Positions 1 to 5,395 of a stretch of DNA of 7,168 bases are shown here, piece by piece (within the stretch, counting starts at the first letter, position 1; every line of letters starts with the position of its first letter). Made by a program: the position numbers and the translations under genes. The DNA lies in contig JALHPA010000125.1 in the NCBI GenBank assembly GCA_022842745.1, positions 1 through 7,168 of the forward strand, given 5' to 3'. Origin of the DNA: Pirellulales bacterium (lineage in GTDB: Bacteria; Planctomycetota; Planctomycetia; Pirellulales; JALHPA01). The notes under the pieces were generated by a model. The model did no database searches. It was not told the DNA's origin and worked only from the letters and a program-made list of their open reading frames with translations.

Positions 1-325
1 TCAAGAAGATTTTGCGCAGTCGTTAACGGCGGCCGGAAGGTCCGTTCCCCCACAGGGATGGGGCGCGCCGGTTGGGAGGCCGGTGCGCGGGCAAAGTGCC
101 GGGGGCGACATTTGTTACCGTACCGTGAGGATTTCTCGCCTGCCGTTCCATCCGCGGCCCGCCGCCGCCCGATAACAGGGATGTAGGTTCGGCGGAGCAG
201 TCAGCATCCCTAGTCCTGAGTGAGGCACGGCCCTATAGTTAGGACGATGGCTCGTTCGTTTTGGGTTGCCGCCTGCGGGGGGTAACACTTCAAACTCCCT
301 CTGTATCGCGAAGCTCCGATTTTCC
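1..325. other. Gene-free left edge, possibly with the tail of an upstream gene
   Basis: No complete gene is recognisable here. Two + strand frames could be the 3' end of a gene entering from the left. One ends almost at once (KKILRSR, TAA at 24-26). The other stays open from base 2 to a TAA at about 172-174, with an Arg/Pro/Gly-rich translation that matches no family I know. The shorter tail looks more natural, but I cannot decide. A 7-bp inverted repeat (AGGGATG at 177-183, CATCCCT at 205-211) encloses a 21-nt spacer. The motif ACAGGGATG also occurs at 52-60 and 175-183. These may belong to a leader or terminator but are weak. The segment presumably contains the promoter for the gene starting at 326. 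Confidence 0.4.
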
Positions 326-580
326 ATGAATCGCCTGCCGCCTAGTGCTCCGAAACGCGAGGCCAAACTGCTTGGACTGGGGCTGGATCATTCCGACGGG
401 CACGTGCGGCTTACGCGGGGGGACAATTTCGTGCTGTTTGGGGGGTCCCAGGAGACCCACCACCGCATGCAAGAGACGGCGATTAAGGTTAACGAGCAGT
501 TGGAACGGCGCGGCAAGCGGCTGGAGGATGTTTCCGGCCGCGAGTTTTGCGATATTCTGCACGACGCGATCGGCGATTAG
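326..580 (+). CDS. Conserved hypothetical protein, 84 aa, planctomycete type
   Basis: This is a small soluble protein of unknown function. Its centre reads as a compact motif block (LGLGLD at residues 16-21, LTRGDNF at 29-35, GGSQETHHRMQETA at 39-52). A charged, probably helical C-terminal half follows, with NEQLERRGKRLEDVS at 56-70. I recall similar short proteins with the same RGxNF, GGSxETHxRMQETA and RGKRLEDVS blocks in planctomycete genomes, where they are annotated as hypothetical; that is from memory, not from a search. There is no signal peptide, membrane segment or cysteine pair. I chose the ATG at 326 because the conserved part begins soon after it. An in-frame ATG at 266 would add 20 unconvincing residues. 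No clear Shine-Dalgarno site precedes 326. The HAD gene starts 60 nt downstream on the same strand, so co-transcription is likely. Confidence 0.8.
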   Translation: MNRLPPSAPKREAKLLGLGLDHSDGHVRLTRGDNFVLFGGSQETHHRMQETAIKVNEQLERRGKRLEDVSGREFCDILHDAIGD

Positions 581-640
581 GATGCTGGAACTGGCCATTT
601 CTTCGATCCGGTTCCCCGCTTGAATATTCCCCAGTGCCGC

Positions 641-1264
641 ATGAGCGCTACGGAATTTCTGTATTTCGATTTGGGGAACGTTCTGTTCTTTTTCGACTAT
701 CGCGTGGCGTGCCGTCGGATTGCGGCGCTTTGCGGTGGCGATGTGGAACGGGTGTGGCAGGCGGTGTATGCGGGGAACCTGCTCTTGGACCTGGAGTGTG
801 GCCGATTGGACCGCGGCGGGTTTCATCGGCAGGCGTGCGCCGCTTTGGAGTTCGACTTCGATTTGGCCGCGTTGGAACTGGCCGTGAGCGACATGTTCGT
901 GCCGAATTACCGCCTGCTGGCGGTGGCAGCCAAGCTGGAGGACGCTGGATACCGATTGGGGATTCTCTCGAATACGTCCCTCGTCCACTGGAGCTTTCTG
1001 CGGAAGCGGTTTCCGGCGGTTTTGCCGCGGGCGTTTTCGGTGGCGGCGTTGAGCTATGAGATTGGGGCGCTCAAGCCTGCGCCGGTGATTTACGAGGCGG
1101 CCGCGCGGCTGGCGGGCGTCCGCCCGGAGAGAATATTTTATTGCGACGATATTCCCGCGAATGTGGAGGGGGCGCGGGCCGCTGGATTCGACGCCGTCTG
1201 CTTTACGGATACTCCCGCTTTGGCAGTGGAGCTGAGGCGGCGGGGGCTGCGGTTTAATTATTGA
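641..1264 (+). CDS. HAD-superfamily phosphatase, YihX-like
   Basis: This is a predicted haloacid dehalogenase-type hydrolase of 207 aa, most likely a cytoplasmic phosphatase acting on a small phosphorylated metabolite such as a sugar phosphate. Motif I is F9-D10-L-G-N-V14, with D10 as the nucleophile. The DxGNV form, in place of DxDxT/V, is the one seen in the E. coli YihX (alpha-D-glucose-1-phosphate phosphatase) branch, so the Gly is not a defect. Motif II is L109-S110-N111-T112, the motif III lysine is K145 in LKPAP, and motif IV is C168-D169-D170 followed by NVEGARAAG. The helical cap lies at about residues 18-90, and the length fits the family. A TTG at 620 in the same frame would add seven residues. 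I prefer the ATG at 641, because motif I then sits within ten residues of the start, as is usual. Substrate cannot be read from the sequence. Confidence 0.88.
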   Translation: MSATEFLYFDLGNVLFFFDYRVACRRIAALCGGDVERVWQAVYAGNLLLDLECGRLDRGGFHRQACAALEFDFDLAALELAVSDMFVPNYRLLAVAAKLEDAGYRLGILSNTSLVHWSFLRKRFPAVLPRAFSVAALSYEIGALKPAPVIYEAAARLAGVRPERIFYCDDIPANVEGARAAGFDAVCFTDTPALAVELRRRGLRFNY

Positions 1265-1435
1265 ACGGGCGAGGGAGGGGAAGCATCTCCCGGACCGACG
1301 TATTGCCGCACGTCGCTCGTTTGGGGTGCATTTCGGGGTGCGTTTTGAGCTGGCCGCGCGAAAAACTGGCGAATGCCGCGCATCGGCGTTAAACTAGCCG
1401 CAGGTGTGAAACTCGAATACGGGGGGGAATATCTG

Positions 1436-2785
1436 ATGGATCGTCGCGGTTTTTTGAAGTCGAGCGCTGCTGGGTTGGCGCTTTCCACGGCAGCGCAGAG
1501 GGCGGTGGCCTACGCGGACGAGAAGCCCAAACGGGTGGCGTTGATCGGTTGCGGCTGGTACGGCAAGTGCGATTTGTTTCGCCTGCTACAGGTGGCGCCG
1601 GTGGAAGTCGTGGCTCTGTGCGACGTCGATAGCCAGATGTTGGCCGAGGCGGCGGGGATGGTCGCCGAGCGGCAGAAATCGAAGAACCGGCCGAAAACCT
1701 ATGTCGATTACCGCGAACTGCTCAAACAGGAAAGCCCCGAGATTGTGCTGGTGGGGACGCCGGACCATTGGCACGCGCTGCCGATGATTGCGGCGGTGCA
1801 AGGGGGGGCCGACGTGTACGTGCAGAAGCCGATCGGCGTGGACATCGTGGAAGGGCAGGCGATGCTGGCCGCGGCGCGGAAACATCAGCGGGTGGTGCAG
1901 GTGGGGACCCAGCGCCGTAGCACGCCGCACATCGTCGAGGCGCGGGATCGGATCGTGCGCGAGGGGAAGCTGGGGAAAATTGGGCTGGTGGAGATTTATT
2001 GCTACTACCACATGCGGGCGCGGGAGAACCCGCCGGACGCGAAGCCGCCTGCGCACTTGGATTACGAGTTTTGGACGGGGCCGGCTCCGATGCGGCCGTA
2101 CAACCGGTTGGTCCACCCGCGCAGTTGGCGGGCGTTCATGGAGTACGGCAACGGGATCGTGGGGGACATGTGCATTCACATGCTGGACATGGTCCGGTTC
2201 ATGCTGGATTTGGGATGGCCGAGGGCCGTATCTTCGACGGGGGGCATTCTGGTGCAGAAGGAGAGCAAGGCGAACATTTCCGATACGCAGACGGCGACGT
2301 TCGACTTCCCGGACCTGCCGGTCGTCTGGCAGCATCGGACGTATGGCCAGGCGCCGGATCCGCAGTATCCGTGGGGGGCGACATTGTACGGCGACAAGGG
2401 GACGCTGCGGGTGAGCGTCATGAGTTACGACTTTGAACCCTTGGGGGGAGGGGCAAAGGTTCACAAGGACGTGACGTATGAGTTGGAGCAGTATCCTGAG
2501 GACAAGACGGAGAAGGATTTGGAGCGGCACGTCGCCCCGGCGCTACGGGCCCACATGCTGGACTTCCTCGGGAATATCGCTTCGCGCGGGAAGCCGGTGG
2601 CCGACATCGAGCAGGGGCACATTTCCACCGCTAGTTGCATTCTGGCCAATCTTTCGATGCAACTGGGACGATCGCTGAGTTGGGATCCGGCAAAGCAGGA
2701 GATCGCCAACGACGCGGAGGCGAACCGGCTATTGCGGCGGCCGTATCGCAGTCCGTGGATACATCCTGATCCGGCGTCGGTGTGA
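1436..2785 (+). CDS. Tat-exported Gfo/Idh/MocA family oxidoreductase
   Basis: This 449-aa protein is predicted to be an NAD(P)-dependent oxidoreductase of the Gfo/Idh/MocA family, which mostly acts on sugars, inositols and their derivatives. It opens with a twin-arginine signal (RRGFLK at residues 3-8), a hydrophobic stretch to about 22, and a plausible cleavage site after AYA (25-27), so it is probably exported folded. The Rossmann fold follows: GCGWYG at 38-43, acidic D63 after strand 2, and GTPDHWH at 107-113. The usual EKP motif appears as QKP at 130-132, keeping the lysine. GDMCIHMLD at 243-251 is the typical catalytic Asp/His region. The C-terminal end (RRPYRSPW) is characteristic of the planctomycete paralogues. 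The start at 1436 is supported by a purine-rich site (GGGGGA, 1423-1428) seven nt upstream and places the Tat motif at the N-terminus. An ATG at 1373 would bury it. The substrate is unknown. Confidence 0.93.
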   Translation: MDRRGFLKSSAAGLALSTAAQRAVAYADEKPKRVALIGCGWYGKCDLFRLLQVAPVEVVALCDVDSQMLAEAAGMVAERQKSKNRPKTYVDYRELLKQESPEIVLVGTPDHWHALPMIAAVQGGADVYVQKPIGVDIVEGQAMLAAARKHQRVVQVGTQRRSTPHIVEARDRIVREGKLGKIGLVEIYCYYHMRARENPPDAKPPAHLDYEFWTGPAPMRPYNRLVHPRSWRAFMEYGNGIVGDMCIHMLDMVRFMLDLGWPRAVSSTGGILVQKESKANISDTQTATFDFPDLPVVWQHRTYGQAPDPQYPWGATLYGDKGTLRVSVMSYDFEPLGGGAKVHKDVTYELEQYPEDKTEKDLERHVAPALRAHMLDFLGNIASRGKPVADIEQGHISTASCILANLSMQLGRSLSWDPAKQEIANDAEANRLLRRPYRSPWIHPDPASV

Positions 2786-2870
2786 CCGCCGTGACTAGGC
2801 GGATGGGTGGCGAAACGGATACCGCCCCCATAGCCTCGCCGCATGCTGGTCACGCGAAATCAATTCGGAA

Positions 2871-3230
2871 ATGAAGCTCTATTTCACAGTGCGCTTCGGT
2901 CATCCTGAGTCGCCCGACGGGCCCGACGGCGAGGATACCAATTTTCTCGTGCGCGCCTCGTCGTTCCTGGAAGCGGCGACGATAACCGACAAGTTCTTGG
3001 CAAACGCGCCTACCACCTCGCCATCCAGCAAACGGCCGGTCGACTCCCGTTGTCATCGCGTCATTGAACTTGGGACCGACGGAAGTAGCGAATCACAGGC
3101 CGCCATTGTTCACGGTCCGTGGATAAGGTTCTGCTCCATGTCCGTAAAGGGATGCCCCGCTTGGCATCGAGATGGAATCTACACAGAGTGGGTGACCGAA
3201 GAGGAGATATGGGGAGACCGGCAGGTTTAG
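2871..3230 (+). CDS. Hypothetical protein, 119 aa
   Basis: I do not recognise this family. The protein is soluble, with no signal peptide or membrane segment. It begins with a beta-strand-like segment (MKLYFTVRFG, residues 1-10), then an acidic Pro/Gly loop (PESPDGPDGED, 12-22). A strand-helix unit follows (NFLVRASSFLEAATITDKFL, 24-43), then a Ser/Pro/Thr-rich linker, a strand VIELG (64-68) and a Trp- and Cys-containing C-terminal part ending in EWVTEEEIW. The order strand, loop, strand, helix and strand would suit a small alpha/beta domain. Amino-acid composition and natural secondary structure make it look coding, unlike the overlapping frames. The start at 2871 has no usable Shine-Dalgarno site: the nearest purines abut the ATG. 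It lies 85 nt after the Gfo/Idh gene and faces the STAS gene. Third-position base use is more balanced than in the upstream genes. Confidence 0.65.
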   Translation: MKLYFTVRFGHPESPDGPDGEDTNFLVRASSFLEAATITDKFLANAPTTSPSSKRPVDSRCHRVIELGTDGSSESQAAIVHGPWIRFCSMSVKGCPAWHRDGIYTEWVTEEEIWGDRQV

Positions 3231-3381
3231 AATTAGCCGCACTTCCTCGTCTTTGCTTTTTGGAGCGACGCCTGGGGGTACGGGACAGAGCGACGCACCG
3301 CTGAAGAACATCACTTACACGTACCGAGTTAACACGGCAGCGTTATCGACCGAGAGGTATTTCTGCGCACTCGGGGCGCGC
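3231..3381. other. Convergent intergenic spacer with a 9-bp direct repeat
   Basis: This 151-nt spacer separates the ends of two genes that face each other. GAGCGACGC occurs twice in direct orientation (3263-3271 and 3288-3296) around a 16-nt spacer that contains GGGGGTACGGGAC. A short T-run lies at 3257-3261. I find no stable hairpin followed by a T-tract for either strand, so no intrinsic terminator can be assigned. Confidence 0.35.
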
Positions 3382-3759
3382 TTAGCGGGGCAGATTTGGC
3401 CGGAAGCCCATGACGGCGTCTCCGCGGCTTTCAAAGGATGGCAAGGCGCCGTCCAGGCGGCAGGTGTGCAATACCTGGCGATTCTCGGCCGATACTCCGC
3501 AGAGGCGCAACACTCCGCCATGCGAGTGGACGCGCTTGCTGAGCAGGACCAACTGCCCGATCAGCGGGCTGTTGAGCAAGGGCAAAGAATCGAGCTCGAC
3601 CACGGCCCGGTAGGTGAAGCACTGCGCGAGCAGGTTCCACACGCTGTCGGCCAGGCCTGGCTCGTCGCCTCCCAAGAACTTGGGGGCATGCGGCCGGACG
3701 AAGATCCAATCCGGTCCGCGATCCACATCAAGCTTCCAACCCTCGGCTGTTTGGTACAT
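3382..3759 (-). CDS. STAS-domain protein (anti-sigma factor antagonist-like)
   Basis: This 125-aa protein appears to be a single STAS domain with a modest N-terminal extension. STAS proteins of this type (SpoIIAA, RsbV and relatives) bind anti-sigma or serine-kinase partners and switch with phosphorylation. The diagnostic part runs from residue 50 to 117: a strand (YRAVVELDSLPLL), NSPLIGQLVLLSKRV where SpoIIAA-like proteins read DSSGLG..., a turn and strand (HGGVLRLCGVS), then a helix and RLDGALPSFESRGDAV. By eye the helix-capping serine that is phosphorylated in classical members aligns with S64 or with the following proline P65, so phosphocontrol may be altered or lost. The start is fixed by a good Shine-Dalgarno site (AGGAG, 3767-3771) seven nt upstream. 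No partner kinase or sigma factor is adjacent in this window. A sulfate-transporter STAS is unlikely, since no membrane domain is present. Confidence 0.78.
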   Translation of the reverse strand: MYQTAEGWKLDVDRGPDWIFVRPHAPKFLGGDEPGLADSVWNLLAQCFTYRAVVELDSLPLLNSPLIGQLVLLSKRVHSHGGVLRLCGVSAENRQVLHTCRLDGALPSFESRGDAVMGFRPNLPR

Positions 3760-3766
3760 AGCCGTG

Positions 3767-3771
3767 CTCCT
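3767..3771 (-). promoter_or_regulatory. Ribosome binding site of the STAS gene
   Basis: Read on the - strand, AGGAG lies seven nt before the ATG at 3759-3757. It is one of only two good Shine-Dalgarno sites in the window. It settles the start codon and shows which strand carries the gene, as the + strand also has an open frame across this stretch. Confidence 0.7.
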
Positions 3772-4358
3772 AGCTGGCTGGGTCCGGCGCGGCCGAGCTG
3801 TTCAGCCTCGCCGAACGGCGCTGGATCGGGAGGCTCGCCATTGACTTACGCGCGGCACCTTGTGCCAAGCCGGTGAGCGGTGCGAGCATCCCATGATCCG
3901 AAGTGGCAAGGGATCGAGCGATCTCCCGCCGTAAATCCTCACTCCGACCTCATCATAAGAGTTCGCGTGGGCGATGCAACACGAACCGCCGGGAAAATCG
4001 GCAATGGCGCAGAAGCAGCCGCCGGGAACCGCGGTCGTGATAGCATCACATTCAACCCAGTCGGACGGGGCGATGGCAGATCGCCTATTGTGATCGCGAG
4101 TCGAGCGGCCGGCGCGGAGTCTTTTGCCGTTGGAAGTCCGGAAAAGGGCGCCAGTTGGGCAGAGTCTGCGTGTCGACTGGAGCGGCGTGGTCGCGCCGGT
4201 CGCGCGGAGCGGTCGGACTGGTCTGGCCCTCGGCGGGGCGACGTGACGAAAAGGAATATTGCCGGGCAGGCCGCTTGTTCCGTGGACGCATGTTCTATTT
4301 TCCAGCGGCCCGCCGTCGCACTTCGACCCGCTCCACGTCGCACAGAAGGCGCCTCCGC
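3772..4358. other. Gene-poor stretch of about 590 bases
   Basis: No convincing gene lies here. Both strands stay open for over 130 codons (+ 3880-4362, - 3939-4343), but the translations are Arg/Ala/Pro/Ser-rich, have no domain-like pattern and look like the product of high GC. Small inverted repeats are present: CGCCGAACGGCG (3809-3820) inside a wider AGCCTC/GAGGCT pair (3804-3809 and 3830-3835), and GGCAC/GTGCC with a 3-nt loop (3854-3866). None is followed by a T-run. No tRNA cloverleaf was found. The stretch could hold a degraded gene, a non-coding RNA or simply spacer. Confidence 0.4.
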
Positions 4359-4514
4359 ATGACTCTTAGCACGCTTGAAATCACGTCGGTGGCGATGTTC
4401 GTGGTGGTGTGGCTGTTGGCGGGGGACATCGCCATCTCGCGCCGGCGGGCGCAGGGGGTTCGATCGCAGATTTGGCCGATCGAAGGGGGAAGCGGCGACG
4501 GGCGGCGCGGGTGA
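4359..4514 (+). CDS. Possible small single-pass membrane protein, 51 aa
   Basis: This short frame encodes one clear hydrophobic segment (residues 7-26, EITSVAMFVVVWLLAGDIAI). A basic patch, SRRRAQGVR, comes directly after it at 27-35, and a Gly/Arg-rich tail follows. By the positive-inside rule the C-terminus would be cytoplasmic. The transmembrane-then-arginine pattern is protein-like, whereas the other frames here give low-complexity Arg/Pro text. An AGAAGG site (4344-4349) lies nine nt before the ATG. A strong hairpin follows the stop by 55 nt. I do not recognise the family and infer no function. A longer reading from an ATG at 4155 adds an unconvincing Arg-rich extension. The frame may still be chance. 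Confidence 0.42.
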   Translation: MTLSTLEITSVAMFVVVWLLAGDIAISRRRAQGVRSQIWPIEGGSGDGRRG

Positions 4515-4569
4515 GGCCGCATCGCTGTTGCGCGGGATTCGGCGTGGCCCGATCCGACGCCGTAAACGC

Positions 4570-4598
4570 CACGAGGACGCCCGATGGGCGTCCTCGTG
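4570..4598. terminator. Perfect 13-bp hairpin, probable terminator between convergent genes
   Basis: The 13-nt arm CACGAGGACGCCC (4570-4582) is exactly complementary to GGGCGTCCTCGTG (4586-4598), with a GAT loop. It lies between the possible small membrane gene (+) and the cold-shock gene (-), 75 nt beyond the latter's stop. On the + strand it is followed by AAAACTTTTAG, so the T-run is short and displaced. On the - strand it is preceded by AAAAGTTTT and followed by a GC-rich sequence with TTT. A two-way transcription stop is the simplest reading. Because the T-tract is poor, RNA 3'-end stabilisation is also possible. Confidence 0.65.
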
Positions 4599-4673
4599 AA
4601 AACTTTTAGATTCCCATTCTCCGTTGCGCCAGGTATCGGCCGGGTGCAGTCGCTTCCCGCCCGGGCTGGCGGT

Positions 4674-4886
4674 TCACGAAGGCCGAACGGTGGCGGCCCG
4701 CGGTCCCTTGCCTTGATTTCCGCCCTGCGAATCGACGGTGTAGTCGACTTGCTGCCCCTCCTCGAGACTGTCGAACTGGCGATCTGCCACCGACGAGTGG
4801 TGGAAGAAAACGTCGCTGCCATCGCTCCCTGAAATGAACCCGAATCCTTTGTCGTGAACCAGCTTCTTGATCGTACCAACCGGCAT
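4674..4886 (-). CDS. Cold-shock domain protein (CspA family)
   Basis: This 70-aa protein is a single cold-shock domain. It is predicted to bind single-stranded RNA and DNA in the cytoplasm and act as an RNA chaperone. Both nucleic-acid-binding motifs are present: RNP1 as KGFGFI (residues 13-18) and RNP2 as VFFHHS (26-31). The start MPVGTIKKLV, the EEGQQVDYTV strand (42-51) and the C-terminal GPRAATVRP also match the family, and the length is the usual 67-72. I chose the ATG at 4884-4886 because an AAGGAG site (4896-4901) lies nine nt upstream and the domain begins there; an ATG at 4916 would add ten residues unlike the family. The gene is flanked by two hairpins sharing a core, and the upstream one (4919-4950) lies in the leader, where cold-shock genes often carry regulatory structure. 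Whether it is cold-induced cannot be told from sequence. Confidence 0.95.
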   Translation of the reverse strand: MPVGTIKKLVHDKGFGFISGSDGSDVFFHHSSVADRQFDSLEEGQQVDYTVDSQGGNQGKGPRAATVRPS

Positions 4887-4895
4887 TGCAAAACG

Positions 4896-4901
4896 CTCCT
4901 T
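4896..4901 (-). promoter_or_regulatory. Ribosome binding site of the cold-shock gene
   Basis: On the - strand AAGGAG precedes the ATG at 4886 by nine nt. It supports this start over the in-frame ATG at 4916, which lies upstream of the site. Confidence 0.75.
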
Positions 4902-4918
4902 AGTCGCACGTAGCACTT

Positions 4919-4950
4919 GTCGAGGGCACGCCCAGATCGGGCGTCTCGAC
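4919..4950 (-). promoter_or_regulatory. Leader hairpin of the cold-shock gene
   Basis: On the + strand the outer arms GTCGAG (4919-4924) and CTCGAC (4945-4950) pair. A 3-nt bulge (GGC, 4925-4927) follows, then ACGCCC (4928-4933) pairs with GGGCGT (4939-4944) around the loop AGATC. That gives 12 base pairs in total. The element ends 33 nt before the cold-shock start codon, so it should lie in the mRNA leader if transcription begins upstream of it. It is not followed by a T-run on the - strand, which argues against a terminator for the gene upstream. A regulatory or stabilising leader structure is inferred, not shown. Confidence 0.5.
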
Positions 4951-5391
4951 GGCGATCGGGATGTGGGCAGAGACCATCCCCGCCGCCATACATCGCCGAT
5001 GCAGCCCAGGCCGCGTCAAAAGCGGCCCATCGCCGACGAACCTCAAGCGAACGAGCGATCCTGTGGCACCCTGGTTTGGCGCCCTGTAGGAACTCCATCG
5101 AAGCGGCCCGCAGACGAAGTTGTCGCTACCTTAAGGGACTCCCCAGCGAGAATCAAGCTCTGGTAAGGAAAATCGCGCGTGGCGGCATTCCCGTCCGCCG
5201 CCCCGGTTCTTGGCGGACCCCTTTCCTCGGAATTCTGTTCCCGTGCGTCTCGACAGCGCTGCGGCGAAGGCCATCCGCTCGCTCACGTCGACCGGCCTGA
5301 AGGGGTGCTTGGTAATCGGCCAATAGTGCCTGCGCGCGATCCGCGTGGCGGGCGAAGGCCGTCATCGCCGCCGCCGGCGGACGACCTCGCT
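4951..5391. other. Gene-poor stretch upstream of the cold-shock gene
   Basis: Apart from the doubtful short frame at 5153-5395, no coding signal is visible. An inverted repeat GGCCGC/GCGGCC (5009-5014 and 5022-5027) with a 7-nt loop is flanked by direct copies of CATCGCCGA (4991-4999 and 5028-5036). A weaker GGCGG/CCGCC pair lies at 5181-5185 and 5195-5199. The stretch should contain the cold-shock promoter on the - strand, but I cannot pick -35 and -10 boxes with the right spacing. Confidence 0.35.
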
Positions 5392-5395
5392 TCAT
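5153..5395 (-). CDS. Doubtful 80-aa frame overlapping the end of the oxidoreductase gene
   Basis: Its ATG (5395-5393) overlaps the TGA of the oxidoreductase gene (5394-5392) as ATGA, the arrangement of translationally coupled genes. The translation is rich in Arg, Ala and Pro. It has one helix-like part (AFARHADRAQALLADYQAPLQAG, broken here only to mark its place near residues 13-35) and no family I recognise. There is no signal peptide or membrane segment. Such ATGA overlaps also arise by chance in GC-rich DNA, and the C-terminal half looks like non-coding text. I list it because of the overlap alone. Confidence 0.2.
   Translation of the reverse strand: MKRGRPPAAAMTAFARHADRAQALLADYQAPLQAGRRERADGLRRSAVETHGNRIPRKGVRQEPGRRTGMPPRAIFLTRA

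Noticed and set aside
620..640. TTG start that would add seven residues to the HAD protein
   Set aside because: The ATG at 641 gives the normal distance to motif I, and neither start has a Shine-Dalgarno site to favour the TTG.
290..988. Long - strand frame of 232 codons opposite the 84-aa and HAD genes
   Set aside because: The translation is His/Arg/Gln-rich with no domain pattern and lies antisense to two well-supported genes; it is a GC-driven shadow.
1586..2530. 314-codon - strand frame inside the Gfo/Idh gene
   Set aside because: It is antisense to a gene with full family motifs, and its Arg/His/Pro-rich text is typical of a reverse-strand artefact.
3253..3876. 207-codon + strand frame across the STAS gene
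   Set aside because: The - strand has a recognisable STAS domain and a good Shine-Dalgarno site; the + frame has neither.
3880..4362. 160-codon + strand frame, and an overlapping 134-codon - strand frame
   Set aside because: Both are Ala/Arg/Gly/Ser-rich without motifs, and neither start has a ribosome site. The stretch is treated as gene-poor.
5009..5036. GGCCGC/GCGGCC hairpin next to CATCGCCGA direct repeats as an attachment site or origin element
   Set aside because: The repeats are short and common in sequence of this GC content, and no integrase or replication gene is nearby.
4295..5098. 267-codon - strand frame spanning the cold-shock gene
   Set aside because: It covers the cold-shock coding region in a different frame, and its translation is low in structure and Arg-rich.
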